Positions 1 through 10,511 of a stretch of DNA of 64,000 nucleotides are shown here, one piece after another. The translations under genes and the position numbers were made by a program. The stretch is taken from positions 2,241,501 through 2,305,500 of the forward strand of contig NC_083673.1 in NCBI RefSeq assembly GCF_030384665.1. The letters are read 5' to 3'. The notes beneath the pieces are model-generated. The model was not told the DNA's origin. It did no database searches and saw nothing but the letters and a program-made list of their open reading frames with translations. Position 1 is the stretch's first letter; every line of letters starts with the position of its first letter. This stretch comes from Lodderomyces elongisporus (taxonomy: Eukaryota > Ascomycota > Pichiomycetes > Serinales > Debaryomycetaceae).

Positions 1-1
1 T

Positions 2-715
2 TTGGAATTGCTGCTGAGCTGGCCGGCATCAAACTCGCAAAGTGAAACAAATAGTGCTATTGCTCTGACTATTAGTGCTATTATGAAAACCTTGGAATCT
101 TTATCATCATCAGATCCCGACTTTAGAGAATATTTTTATGCAATGGGAAAATACAAGCTTACACAGGCTTTGCTATCGCATTTACAAAACTTAGACTCGA
201 GCAGTCCAAATTTGACAGGGTCATTGATACTTTTGAGGCACCAATTGAGATATGATGAAAGTATTGATATAAATGCAGTTTGGAATCTTTTTTTCACAAT
301 GTGTATTGACGTCAAGTTTGAAAGTGAGATGTTTATATTGTGGAACGAATCAATTTTAAGTATTAGTAATACGCGCTCTCGGGCATCATTGACAGGCATC
401 ATTTTGAAGTACTTGGAACTGGGTACAATGAAGCCTTTGTCATTACCCGTACTGACTATTTGCTTGAACTTTCTTGCCAAGGTTCTAATTGATGACGTGG
501 ACATTGATGAAGAGAAACTTTATCGATTGGACACAATATTTGGTAAATTATTCACCAAGAGCGACGCAATGTATCGAAAGCAGGCCACGATGTGTTATGG
601 CAGTTTATTGCGCAATAAGAATCTCACTACAGAGCTGATGCAAGCCTTGAATAAAATGAAAGCGAGATATAGTATGTCGCAACAGAGATTGATTGAGTTC
701 TACAGTCAAAAATAA
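2..715 (+). CDS. 3' end of an unidentified gene (C-terminal ~237 residues)
   Basis: The frame is open from the window edge to a TAA at 713-715, so the true start lies outside the window. The visible part looks like a helical repeat (ARM/HEAT-like) C-terminus: amphipathic helices with Leu/Ile spacing and a final basic helix ending in FYSQK. No catalytic motif is seen. It contains several in-frame CTG codons, including CTG-CTG at 14-19, which would read Ser in this clade. A CLASP/Stu1-type microtubule protein is one possibility from the overall character, but I cannot support a name. The downstream gene, STE12, is convergent, with 242 bp between stops. Confidence 0.75.
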   Translation: MELLLSWPASNSQSETNSAIALTISAIMKTLESLSSSDPDFREYFYAMGKYKLTQALLSHLQNLDSSSPNLTGSLILLRHQLRYDESIDINAVWNLFFTMCIDVKFESEMFILWNESILSISNTRSRASLTGIILKYLELGTMKPLSLPVLTICLNFLAKVLIDDVDIDEEKLYRLDTIFGKLFTKSDAMYRKQATMCYGSLLRNKNLTTELMQALNKMKARYSMSQQRLIEFYSQK

Positions 716-957
716 TCGTAGAAAGGAAACAAAAATTGTTAATGGGTATCTAAATAGTTCATTTTCTAAAATATATATAGATAAAAGAAATAAAATTAAT
801 TGTTTAAAATAAAACAAGTATTTGGTATAATTGAGGAAAGAAAATGCGTATCTAAAAACTTGCAAACTAGCGCAAATGAAGAGTATCGCTCACAATAGGG
901 AGGACAGGATAGATTTATGAGAAGAAAAAGAAGAAGATATGGTCAAAAGCCATTAGT

Positions 958-3189
958 TCATTGTCTTCCATGGTCTCTGTTATCGAGCCGGATTGTTTTG
1001 GACTTGACTACGTCACGTAAAGACGGACGATGCTTTGTGTCCTTTTCCTTGTAGTTCCTTTGCGAGAAACTACTGACGCCACTACTGGCTGGTACTGACG
1101 TCCCTTTGGTTACGCCATACTTCAGTGAATATTGTTGTTGTTGCTGTTGTTGTTGTTGCAACTGCCTCTTTTTCAACATCATTTTCGCACTTATTTGCTG
1201 TTGCCTAGTCATTTCCAGAAATGGGATTGTTTGAGGTTGTTGTTGTTGCTGTTGTTGTTGTGGTTGTTGTTGTTGTTGCTGCTGCTGTTGTGGTTGTGGT
1301 GGTTGATAGTGCTGGCGTTGCATGGGTATCATCATCGGCTGTTGGTTTACAGCTTGGAAGTTAAGCATGTCCTGATCGCTCATGAGCACATACGGTTGCA
1401 GCGGTTGGCCATAGCCCAACCCAGGGTCATACATCCCAAAAGCAGGTTGATTTGCAGCCGCAAGCGCTTGTGTTTGTGCATGTGTCTGAGCCTGAGCAGA
1501 CCAAAGGTCGTTTTCAGCGGGTAGCATGGAATTATAGGCAAGCGGAAGGTCGGTAGTGGTATAATATGGCATTTGATCGTACACCAAGGATTGTTGTTGT
1601 TGTTGTTGTTGTTGAGAAGGCAATTGGAATTGGGAAGAAGCTGCCCTCAATGAGGGGCGTCCTGATGCAAAATGTGTTTGTAGTTTAGCTGCTAATGGTT
1701 GTTGCTGTTGTTGTTGTTGTTGTTGCTGCTGCTGTAATTGTAGTTGTAGTTGTTGTAGGGAAGAGTTTACACCACCGGGTGGTTGCGAGAATCCTAGCAA
1801 GTCTTCAGCTGTAGGGTTCTGGAAAGCAAACATTTTTCCAGTAGATGATCTTGGTTGTAGTGAATTTGCGGATAAGGGAGGGGCCACCGGTGTTTTTAAT
1901 GGCTGTGTTTGCTCAATCAGGTACTCTTCGTTGAATGCTACTTGATTAGCAGTAGCAGACATTGGCTGTTGGCTATAGTAGCTGGAGTTTGGCATGAATA
2001 GTGTAGGGTCGATAAAATTGTTGAATGACCCACGCTCACCTGTACTTACACCTGTTGGTACAACATTTGGGTAGTAAACAGATTGCATATTTGGATCGAG
2101 TGTGATACAGCTATCTGTCGATTGACTGGTATCAAAATAGTCCAACGGAAAATCGTCCTCGTAGTCCGACCCAGCCCTGAACTGTTGCGGTGTTTCTTTG
2201 TTAAAGAAACTATATTTGTCCTCATCTTTATTGTAACCGTGATCCTTGGTCTTGGTTGTCAGAGCAATAGATGATCGTCCACTAATAGAATTTTTCCTAT
2301 CTATTTCTTCGCCACCAGCAGAATTAAGATTGGTATCATTAATATTTGCATCTAAACGGTTTTCCATGGATGATTTTACTGCTCTTTGTTTCTCTTTTCT
2401 TTGTTTTTCATTTTCCCTTTTCTCTGCCCCTTCTTCGTTATCTTCTTCTACTTCTTCTTCTTCTTCTTCTTCTTCCTCCTCCTCCTCATCTTCTTCGTCG
2501 TTTTCATTTATCCTAATCTGAGATTCCATGTGTTTCGTCAATTGATTGAACAAATTTGAGTTCTCGTCATATTGGAAGCTCAACGCCGGTTCTCGGTATG
2601 CCACCGTAGTGGGTTTTTGACCTAGTTTCTCCTTCTTCAAATCTCTTTCTAATGCATCTGCCATAAGTTTATCATGAGGCACATTGAACCAGAAAAACAC
2701 TTTTTGCTTCTTTTGAGTTCTTAAACACGAATTCTTGAACAAAAACTCCAAAAACTCCGATCTCGGTGGCTCCAAAATCGCATCAATATTGCATTTCAAG
2801 TTTCTCAAATCCGAAAAGATTCCTTCTTCAAACTTCTTACGATCAATGATTTTTCTTCCAAAGTGTTGAAACTTGTAGACAATGCATCTGACAATATCTG
2901 TTCCTGTTATGAAATACAAGTTGTTCCAGTAAACACAACTAACGAAACCTTCATCGTGATTTAAGTAATATCGTCTAATAACCTGATTTTCTTGCCAGTT
3001 TGCTGGTGCTGTAGCTAGGAAGAACTTGAGGTCTTCTATTAAACGTAACGATTCGTCAATCTCTTTCCGCGTCAGGTGCGTCTTGTTTGGTTCTGATGCT
3101 ATATTTTTTGCTGTCGCTGCTGGTGTGGCTGCTGCTGTAGTAGTTGGGTTTGTTGTAGTTGTAGTTGTAGTTGTTGTAGTTGTTGACAT
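958..3189 (-). CDS. STE12: Ste12-family transcription factor (Candida Cph1 orthologue)
   Basis: 743 residues, ATG at 3189. Residues about 39-195 are the STE homeodomain-like DNA-binding domain, nearly unchanged from yeast Ste12 (blocks such as RRYYLNHDEGFVSC, GRKI.DRKKFEEGIFSDLRNLKC and EPPRSEFLEFLFKNSC). It binds TGAAACA elements at the end of the pheromone/filamentation MAP-kinase cascade; in C. albicans Cph1 controls mating and hyphal growth. The N-terminus starts with about 11 Thr, a poly-Glu block lies near 228-250, and at least four poly-Gln tracts fill the C-terminal half. The filamentous-fungal C-terminal zinc fingers are absent, as in other yeasts. Its upstream region is unusually long (3.8 kb) and carries paired Ste12-type sites, suggesting autoregulation (inference). 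Confidence 0.96.
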   Translation of the reverse strand: MSTTTTTTTTTTTNPTTTAAATPAATAKNIASEPNKTHLTRKEIDESLRLIEDLKFFLATAPANWQENQVIRRYYLNHDEGFVSCVYWNNLYFITGTDIVRCIVYKFQHFGRKIIDRKKFEEGIFSDLRNLKCNIDAILEPPRSEFLEFLFKNSCLRTQKKQKVFFWFNVPHDKLMADALERDLKKEKLGQKPTTVAYREPALSFQYDENSNLFNQLTKHMESQIRINENDEEDEEEEEEEEEEEEVEEDNEEGAEKRENEKQRKEKQRAVKSSMENRLDANINDTNLNSAGGEEIDRKNSISGRSSIALTTKTKDHGYNKDEDKYSFFNKETPQQFRAGSDYEDDFPLDYFDTSQSTDSCITLDPNMQSVYYPNVVPTGVSTGERGSFNNFIDPTLFMPNSSYYSQQPMSATANQVAFNEEYLIEQTQPLKTPVAPPLSANSLQPRSSTGKMFAFQNPTAEDLLGFSQPPGGVNSSLQQLQLQLQQQQQQQQQQQQPLAAKLQTHFASGRPSLRAASSQFQLPSQQQQQQQQSLVYDQMPYYTTTDLPLAYNSMLPAENDLWSAQAQTHAQTQALAAANQPAFGMYDPGLGYGQPLQPYVLMSDQDMLNFQAVNQQPMMIPMQRQHYQPPQPQQQQQQQQQPQQQQQQQQPQTIPFLEMTRQQQISAKMMLKKRQLQQQQQQQQQYSLKYGVTKGTSVPASSGVSSFSQRNYKEKDTKHRPSLRDVVKSKTIRLDNRDHGRQ

Positions 3190-3490
3190 TTTTATTTATT
3201 TTTCAACGTACACGGAGTACAACAGGTTAAATGAGCGTAATGTAAGATGAAGCTGTTTCCAAACAGTACTAAAGTTGGTTTCAAAGTTGTTTTGGGTGTT
3301 GTATTTTGTTGATTTGAAGTATCTAGTGCTTTGGTCTGTCTGGGTGGTCTACAACAGATGGTGTGTGGTTCTAGACTCGGTCGGTTGACAATAAACAATA
3401 AGCAAAATTAAATATGTAAATAAATAAACAGAAAATAAAAAAAAAAAAAACAGAACAATACAATAATTGGAAAAACAGATGAGAATGTAG

Positions 3491-3603
3491 TGTTTCAGGT
3501 TGTTTTGTTTTGATGTTTTGGGAAAAATGTTGAAACTTGCGCGACACAGCAAAATTGTTGGCTGTTGCAAAGTTTCGTGTTTTATGTACGAGAACCTGAA
3601 ACA
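3491..3603. promoter_or_regulatory. Inverted pair of pheromone-response-type elements upstream of STE12
   Basis: TGTTTCAGGTT (3491-3501) and AACCTGAAACA (3593-3603) are perfect 11-bp reverse complements about 300-410 bp upstream of the STE12 ATG. Each contains the exact TGAAACA heptamer known for Ste12 binding. A near match (TGAAACT) lies at about 3530. Function is inferred from the motif and position. Confidence 0.6.
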
Positions 3604-6246
3604 AGATTTTTTTGTTTTTGTTTTTTTTTTTTATTTTTTTTTATATTTTATTTTTCCGTTTGTCTTCCGATGGGTATATAATCTTCCCCTTTTTTTCCCC
3701 AAATTGTGTATGGTCTTTATGTTTATATATGTTCGATTTGATCCACCTGTTTTGGTACTAATTTTTTTTCCTAATTGGAGATCAATGTAAAACCCAATCG
3801 ATAAGTAATGCTGGTAAGCCAGATTCTTTACTATTATTCTTTTTATACTGAATAGTGGTGATTTATACTCGTTTCGTTGTTGTTGTTGTTGTTGTTGTTG
3901 TTGTAGTTCGTTCCCCTTCTTTATTTTTTTTTGGCTCTCTCGACTTCGTTTGTCTATAATATTCACTAGTGTTTTATTACACCTTGAGCTGTTAATGTCA
4001 CGTGATGGTGATACAGTTGTAATTTTATTCTCCTGGCAAAAGCTCTATGCTGCTTCTATTATAAGCACAAGCACAAGATAGTATCAAGCTGTTAAGAACG
4101 TGGTTTTTTTAGGTGTTTAGCAAACTGTAATAGTTAGTTGCTAAAACCGAAACTAAGTTTCTGTCGGTAACAATCAGAAGATGGTGATAGGAAAATAGTG
4201 GAAAATTTAAAACTTAAAATTTTCATTAAAACAATAAATAAAAACACCAACTTGTAAACTTATACACAAACGATTCAATGGGTTTCAGCATCAACATATC
4301 TACGCTTATATGCATATACTTATATACTTGTATATTTATACAAAAGTGTAAGCGTCTTTTTGACAAGGTGACTTTAGCAGTCATGGATATTTTAGCATCA
4401 TCTGAATAATGGTCATCGGTCACCACTATTCACTTTCTTTGGCATTCCTATCATGATGTGTTCTTTTTTCCAAGAATTGTATGTGCTATAAAAAATTAAA
4501 TTGCAACATATTGCGTAGACCAGGGGTGGATGAAGGTTCCATTTTCACAAGACCTAGAAAACCAGATGGTGTGTGTATGTATTTGAGTATGAAAGAGAGA
4601 GAGAGAGAAATGTTGGCAGTATTAGTACTAGTATTATTATTATTATTATTATTAGTAGTAGTAGTACTTCTACTAGTAGTAATACAGCTAGAAAATACAA
4701 TTACGGTACTTGTTGGATACAATATTATATATGGAACGCCCTTGGATAGTTGCTTTTTCTACTAAAATATTAGATAAGTATTTTCATTAATTATGATTGT
4801 TGTGGGAGGCGTGGGGTGTGGGAAAGAGGACGAAAGGTTGTTAATTATTTCAAAAAAAAGAAAATATGAGGTTGTCAAAAGAATTAAACTTTGCATTCGC
4901 CGTGGTCTCAGATTTGATTGAACCTTAAAGAGCAAGATCGATTACAATCTATTTCGATACACTTTTCTTGAAATAAGACTAATCTAAACGAGGCACCAAC
5001 TAATACAAAAGAAACAAAGGTAAAGTAGAAGAATATATAAGAAAGAAACAACAAATGTTTATCATAATCTTTGAGGTTGTCTTTCTCCCTCCACCCACCC
5101 ACCCCACACACACACACACACACACACCAGTGCCATATCTAGTGTAAATTTGTTTCTTTTGCAGCATAAATGAATTTTAGACGCTGTCAAATGTTGTGTA
5201 CCTGGTCTGCATAAGAACTGAATGTAAGGAGGGTAAAAAATGAAAATAAAAAAAAAATTAAAATTAAAATAAAATAAATAATCAAATAAATGAATTTGCA
5301 AAAAAAAAGAAAAGAAAAGAGGATAAAAGGTAGATGAAAGAGGAGTTCTACAAGACAATATTCACCTAGTTCTTCATACGTCATAAGCTAGGACATGGTA
5401 CCTACATTAAGTGGCATGAACCGGCTTTGGAAGAGCATATTTGGAAAAGGCAGCCAGGACAAGAAAAACACAAATGCCAGTGAATAATTTTATGCCAGCC
5501 ATAAGATGCAAAAATACCACAACATTATTACTATAATAAGAGGAAAAATATTATTAACCAAGATAAAATTTTTATTTACTTATTGGTATTATACTAGAGT
5601 TCAATTTTACAAAGATACTCGTTGTGTATATACGCCTTGGAGCAATAAATATTAAAGATTACGATTAGAATGGAAATGTGGGGTAGAGGGGGGGAGAGGG
5701 GAGGAGGTGGGATGGACGATAAATTCTTTCAGCATATTTTATCCTTACAATAAAAGACTTGTTGCTTAAAGACTTTACTTTTAACAAATTTAGCATAATC
5801 AAAATATCGATTCTATCTTGCAATTTTTCAAATTCTTTTTTGTTTTGGTGTGTTGTTTTTTGTTTGCCATTTTGCCATTTTGCCATTTTGCCTTTTTGTC
5901 TTTTACTCATTTTGAGCCGTTCAGGTCACCTAGCCACAAAAGCCTAAACTGACGACGGATGGTAGTCAATTTAACCCCAAACCCTCGTCACGGAGAAGCT
6001 TTCTAAAGTACCGAAATGAACAAAAGTAACGTAAATTTGTATTTATAATACATAAAAAAAAATCTTTTCACTACTTTGAAATATTATGCACACATTTCGA
6101 ATCGTTTCTTAAGCTTAAAAGCTTATTCCAAGATTGCAAGAGTAAAGATACAGACATTCCTTTCTTTTCCTTTCTTTTCTTTTCTTTCCTTTTCTTTCCT
6201 TTTCTTTTCTTCGTTTTTTGTTTTTTGTTTTTCTTTTCTTCTTCTT

Positions 6247-6384
6247 ATGATCATGGTCATACATTTAGTTCCACCATCAGGTGATATCCCACAATTAAAC
6301 AATTGTAAAGACGTTACAATTGAGAAGCCAAAAAAAATCAAAGAAGGAGAGATTGAAGTAATAGGACATGCTCTTCAAATTTGA
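6247..6384 (+). CDS. Candidate small ORF, 45 residues, unknown
   Basis: An ATG directly after a long polypyrimidine tract opens a 45-codon ORF ending TGA at 6382-6384. Its composition is balanced rather than repetitive (LVPPSGDIPQLNN, then a Lys/Glu-rich stretch, then EVIGHALQI). No family is recognised. The open frame continues upstream through the polypyrimidine tract, but that part is low complexity and was not included. It is tail-to-tail with the next small ORF. It could be chance in AT-rich DNA. Confidence 0.25.
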   Translation: MIMVIHLVPPSGDIPQLNNCKDVTIEKPKKIKEGEIEVIGHALQI

Positions 6385-6445
6385 TGTAACATTTTATTTT
6401 TTTTTTTATTTTTTTTTTATTACTATTATTATTATTATTATTATT

Positions 6446-6556
6446 TTATTCTAATTTCTTATCTCTAATGAATACTTTTGAACTTTGACCATTCTTCATT
6501 ACCCCCACACCAAAACGACGGAAAAACATCAGTGCATCAGCTACAAACGGAGCCAT
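6446..6556 (-). CDS. Candidate small ORF, 36 residues, unknown
   Basis: ATG at 6556 on the minus strand, TAA at 6446-6448. The product starts MAPFVADA, then a short hydrophobic/aromatic stretch with FFRRFGVG, and ends in a basic tail (FIRDKKLE). The composition resembles small mitochondrial or ER membrane proteins. Codon 9 is CTG (Ser in this clade). No homologue is recognised, and a 36-codon ORF can occur by chance. Confidence 0.25.
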   Translation of the reverse strand: MAPFVADALMFFRRFGVGVMKNGQSSKVFIRDKKLE

Positions 6557-7011
6557 TGCCCAAAAGATGGGAAAAAAAATAATAAATTAATCAAATAAAC
6601 AGCACCACTGGTGACATCATGGCACAAACTACAGAATACAAAGAGGCATATGGAAGAACAATAAAATAGAGAGACCAAATAATAAAAAAGAGAAAGAAAA
6701 AAAAAAGAAGCTCATTACTCGTCAATCTTCATTCGTCAACACATTAATCATTTCAAAAGAAAACTATAAACTCTTGCGTACAAACTTGATATACCCTATA
6801 TACCTTCCATCTCCCGCCAGTAAGCAACATGAAAAAAAAAACAATCAAATAAACACATGTAAATGTTTAACGCATCAACTTCATTTTAATGGGGAAAGGG
6901 AGAAGGAGGCAGAGATTAAAATAAAATCTTTCAATTGCTTCTGAAAATACAAGGCGTGTGTAATTGTTTGTTTGACTCGGGTCATATCAGTCAAAATCAA
7001 TACAATCTAGC

Positions 7012-10000
7012 TCAATCGTCGTAGTCACTCCAATTCTTCCTCTCAATTGGAAACCATCCATTGGAGTCCATTCCGACTCCATTGCTAATTATATCCTTGC
7101 CGATAAACGGAACGTCCTTAGTAGCTGTTGCAGGACCTTGACTAAAACCAGTCATCAACTTCTTCAACCCATTGCTTGCTGACGAACATGCCAAAGAGGA
7201 ACCGGAAACTGTTGCTGTCCCAGATGCCGTAGCAGGGATGGAGTTTCGAGGACTCACCGAGGCTGAACCAATAGCGTTTGCTGAAGTAATGGAAACCAGT
7301 CCAACGTTTTTATTTCTCTCCTTTGACAAGACCGGATTGAACGCTTTAGGCGCACCGACATAATGCAGTGGTGAATTAACAGTAGCATTGGTCGTACTGT
7401 AAAAAGTGTTAGAGTTAGAGGCATTACTAGAAACGCCGTTACCGTTAGCTGGTTTGGAACTGGCTTGCGACACCGAAGCACGTCTAAATGGTGGAATGTA
7501 CTTACCACCTCCAGGGCCACCACCAAAACCTGAATCAGAATGATCCGTATCTTTTCCAGAAGTATGATTAGGCGATGAGCTACTAGACTTATTCGCTTCC
7601 ATATTCGAGGTCAGGAACAAATCGCCACGACTCTCTGTAAATTTAGACAGTGCGTCAAGCTCACCACTCGAAGAAATCAAAGTCTCGCCACTAACAACAT
7701 CCTGGTCAAAAGTTTCGTCGAAATCGTCTTCCAAATGGAAAACCTCATCATAGCCAGTATTGTTAATATTCTTACTGATAGCATTGCTAATAGAACCAGT
7801 AGCGCGATGATCCCTGCTATTACTACTAGCAATATTATTAATATTAATATTGTTGCTAATGTTGTTTTCTAGCGTCAAGTGCTCAAGGCCCAGCGACAAT
7901 GATGCAGAAATTGGAGACCTTGAGGTCACTACATTGTTTGGTGAGCGAAGGTATGGCGGAATATACTTACCAGAGTTGGACAAGTTTGAATTAACACTAG
8001 TTCCAATAACAGAACCATTTGTACCCGATGTTGCCATTAAAGATGATGCTGCCGCGTGGTGTAGACCCGAGTAGCCTCCATTAAACAGAGACCCAGTATT
8101 GGAGAATCCATTACTGACCAACCCCCTTCTCAATTTTGAAGTAGAATACAGTCTAGATTTCCTTCTATTGGCAGTATAATGGTTGTGCGAATCACTCGAA
8201 ACATGATAGTGTCCGTCATTATTACCGCGATAGTCAAAAGCTGTTCCATGAAACTCGGTACCGGTTTGTTGCGCTCCGTTTCCCGTCTTTGTACTTTTTT
8301 TGTTGCGAAAATTCTGTTTCCAAGTTCTCTTTCTCCTCAATGGTGGAGGTCTTTTTGGAAACTCGGCGTTGTTACCACGTCCTAAACGGCCGCGGTTATT
8401 ATCTCCATACTTGTCCATATAATGATTAAACACTGACTTGGGTGTGAAATAATCCTCCCGATGAAAACTAGGCTTTGTAGAACCATAACTATTTGAATAT
8501 CTCCCATTGACATTCAGATTCTGGTTTTGATTATACGAAGCAACATTCAATGGTTTTCTCGTGTTTCTAATGAACTTGAAATGCTGGTTTCGAATTGGGA
8601 TCGGCTTGGACCTGGTGCTTAGTGATAACAAAGCATCAGCGCGGTGATTGTGAGGAATTGCATTTCCTCCGCCTTCGCCATCTGCATCGGCATCTGTATC
8701 TGCATCAATTTCTCTTCCTGCTCTTGTTTCTGCTTTTAAGCTCAACGGAGAATTTTGCTCATCCGTTGCATTTCTTTCGTCCAAAAACCTAAGTTGCTGT
8801 GGCTGTGACTTAACATGTGCTTTTGGTTCATCAAAAGAATCCATCACCATCAACTCATCCGCGCCATATTCTTCCCCAATCTCTTCTCTTGTAATATCAA
8901 CTTCTTCATCCTCTTCTTCTTCTGCTGCTGCGTCTAATTCTACTTCTTGCTGCTGCTGCTCCTCCTCTTCTTCTTCTTCTTCTTCTTCTTCTTCCTCCTC
9001 CTCCTCGTCGTACTCATATTCATAGTCACTAGCTTCGTATTCTTCATCAATTGTAAAGAATCGAAGATTCGATAACTCTTCATCCAAGCTGTTCAAGTCC
9101 CTATTTCCTGGATCCATTGTTAAACTGAATCTCAAAACTGAAAATAAGTCACCGCTCATCGTCGAGAAAAAATCAAAAAGAGCTTCTCTATTGTTAACAA
9201 ATTGTAGAAATCTCTTGTCTGAGTAATTGGCAATTTGGAAAGGATTTTTGTGGAAAACCAACGTCAAGAGTATCACACCCAACGACCAAATATCAACTTT
9301 GGAAGCATCATAAGATTCAATCTCAGGATCAAAGAGCTCTGGAGCCATATATCTTTCGGAACCGACATTAAACTCTTTCCTATCAGTGATCACTTTGGTT
9401 GTTGTTGCCAAACCCCAATCACAAAGCTTAACACTCCAGTCCTCAGCAATGAGAATATTTTCTGGCTTCAAATCACGATGGTACACTCCTTTGGAATGAC
9501 AAAAGTCAACTGCGTTAACAATCTGGTGGAAAACATCCTTGATGTCCAGTGTTGTTGCGGGACCATTTCCTTTATGTATAGCTTCATACAAGTCACCCCT
9601 TGAACAAAACTCCAAAACTAAGCACGAATCAAAATGGTCATATAGCTTAGAAATGTTTGGGTGGTCACCTAATATCTCATGGATTTTGATCTCTTTTTGT
9701 GCTTCATCCTTTAAGCTATCAAAGACAGCGCTAGGATCTTCTACAAGCTCATCAATTGGGCTTTCTTTTTGTTTGGAAAATTGAGCTATTTGCGCTGGTG
9801 ATTTAAGACGAGCAGGACTTGAATTTGGTCTTTCGGTAGTAGCGCCCGTAATTGATTTGCCTGTCTTTGTATGATCTTTTTTTTGGTTTTTCTTATAATC
9901 AATCGGGTATATATACTTGACAGCAACAAGTAGATTGTCTCTCTTGGTATCTTTAGCCACCGAGACCAAGCCATACGAGCCTTCACTGATGTCGCTTACT

Positions 10001-10056
10001 TTGGAGTATCGGTTTTTTAGTAGCCCTCCTTTCTCATATTGTTCGAATTGTTCCAT
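7012..10056 (-). CDS. KSP1: Ksp1-type serine/threonine protein kinase
   Basis: 1014 residues from the ATG at 10056; the open frame extends 26 codons upstream, but the family begins with this M..YE.GG.L..RY pattern. Kinase domain is about residues 10-330: glycine loop SEGSYGLVS, VAVK Lys47, catalytic HRDLKPEN (193-200), DWG in place of DFG (213-215, usual in the Ksp1/Ran1 group), APE (238-240). A 60-residue insert follows the VAVK strand. A long disordered tail holds a Glu run at about 370-390, Asn/Ser-rich stretches and two KYIPP(Y/F)xR motifs. Yeast Ksp1 works with PKA/TORC1 in nutrient sensing, filamentation and autophagy control. Its neighbour is STE12, as I recall for C. albicans. It ends ...NWSDYDD. 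Confidence 0.94.
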   Translation of the reverse strand: MEQFEQYEKGGLLKNRYSKVSDISEGSYGLVSVAKDTKRDNLLVAVKYIYPIDYKKNQKKDHTKTGKSITGATTERPNSSPARLKSPAQIAQFSKQKESPIDELVEDPSAVFDSLKDEAQKEIKIHEILGDHPNISKLYDHFDSCLVLEFCSRGDLYEAIHKGNGPATTLDIKDVFHQIVNAVDFCHSKGVYHRDLKPENILIAEDWSVKLCDWGLATTTKVITDRKEFNVGSERYMAPELFDPEIESYDASKVDIWSLGVILLTLVFHKNPFQIANYSDKRFLQFVNNREALFDFFSTMSGDLFSVLRFSLTMDPGNRDLNSLDEELSNLRFFTIDEEYEASDYEYEYDEEEEEEEEEEEEEEEEQQQQEVELDAAAEEEEDEEVDITREEIGEEYGADELMVMDSFDEPKAHVKSQPQQLRFLDERNATDEQNSPLSLKAETRAGREIDADTDADADGEGGGNAIPHNHRADALLSLSTRSKPIPIRNQHFKFIRNTRKPLNVASYNQNQNLNVNGRYSNSYGSTKPSFHREDYFTPKSVFNHYMDKYGDNNRGRLGRGNNAEFPKRPPPLRRKRTWKQNFRNKKSTKTGNGAQQTGTEFHGTAFDYRGNNDGHYHVSSDSHNHYTANRRKSRLYSTSKLRRGLVSNGFSNTGSLFNGGYSGLHHAAASSLMATSGTNGSVIGTSVNSNLSNSGKYIPPYLRSPNNVVTSRSPISASLSLGLEHLTLENNISNNININNIASSNSRDHRATGSISNAISKNINNTGYDEVFHLEDDFDETFDQDVVSGETLISSSGELDALSKFTESRGDLFLTSNMEANKSSSSSPNHTSGKDTDHSDSGFGGGPGGGKYIPPFRRASVSQASSKPANGNGVSSNASNSNTFYSTTNATVNSPLHYVGAPKAFNPVLSKERNKNVGLVSITSANAIGSASVSPRNSIPATASGTATVSGSSLACSSASNGLKKLMTGFSQGPATATKDVPFIGKDIISNGVGMDSNGWFPIERKNWSDYDD

Positions 10057-10444
10057 TTCTTCGTAGAAAAAAGTTGAAAAAAGATAAACAAATAAAGAAA
10101 TATATATATGTATATGTGCTCTTTGGCGTTGCAATATATTTTAGTATCGTTAAAAGCAGATAAAACTTACCGGTTGAGTATGTATCTGGCAAAGGTGTAG
10201 ATGGTGACAGTGTGGGTGGGGTAGTTTATATCGTGAAAGTCCAAGTCAATTGGTCTTTAGTATTCTTTAAATGTAATGCAATAATCGAACGCTGGAGAAT
10301 AGAGTTTTATTTTTCTTTCTTGAATTCAAAGAGTAATAGATCAAGTTTGATTAGTGAAGTTCCTTATTAAATGTGTGCAATGCGTACGATCTAGTTATTG
10401 TGTTTCTTGCTGTCGTCGTTGATGTAGTTGTCGTTATCGTTATG

Positions 10445-10511
10445 GTTGTTGTTGTTGTATTTGTTGTTGTATTTGTTGTTGTATTTGTTGATGTATTTGT
10501 TGATATTATTG
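10445..10511. repeat. 12-bp tandem repeat, about five copies
   Basis: A TTGTTGTTGTAT-type unit repeats about five times with late GTT to GAT changes, 390-455 bp upstream of the KSP1 ATG. Confidence 0.75.

Larger units (their letters stand above)
3190..7011. other. 3.8 kb intergenic region upstream of STE12 and downstream of KSP1
   Basis: No large ORF with an ATG start and normal composition is present. It holds poly-T/poly-A runs, a (TTG)n tract near 3880-3903, (ATT)n/(AGT)n runs at 4630-4680, a CA run near 5105-5127, a polypyrimidine block at 6160-6245 and an (ATT)n run at 6420-6447. A palindromic E-box TCACGTGA lies at 3998-4005. Two short ATG ORFs (6247-6384 and 6446-6556) are listed separately. 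The length suits a highly regulated transcription-factor promoter. Confidence 0.6.

Noticed and set aside
1132..1524. 130-codon open frame antisense to STE12
   Set aside because: Shadow of the CAG/CAA repeats encoding poly-Gln (poly-Leu on the other strand).
4129..4140. AACTAAC followed by TATTACAG on the minus strand upstream of STE12
   Set aside because: No 5' splice site consensus in the preceding several hundred bases; branch point not canonical.
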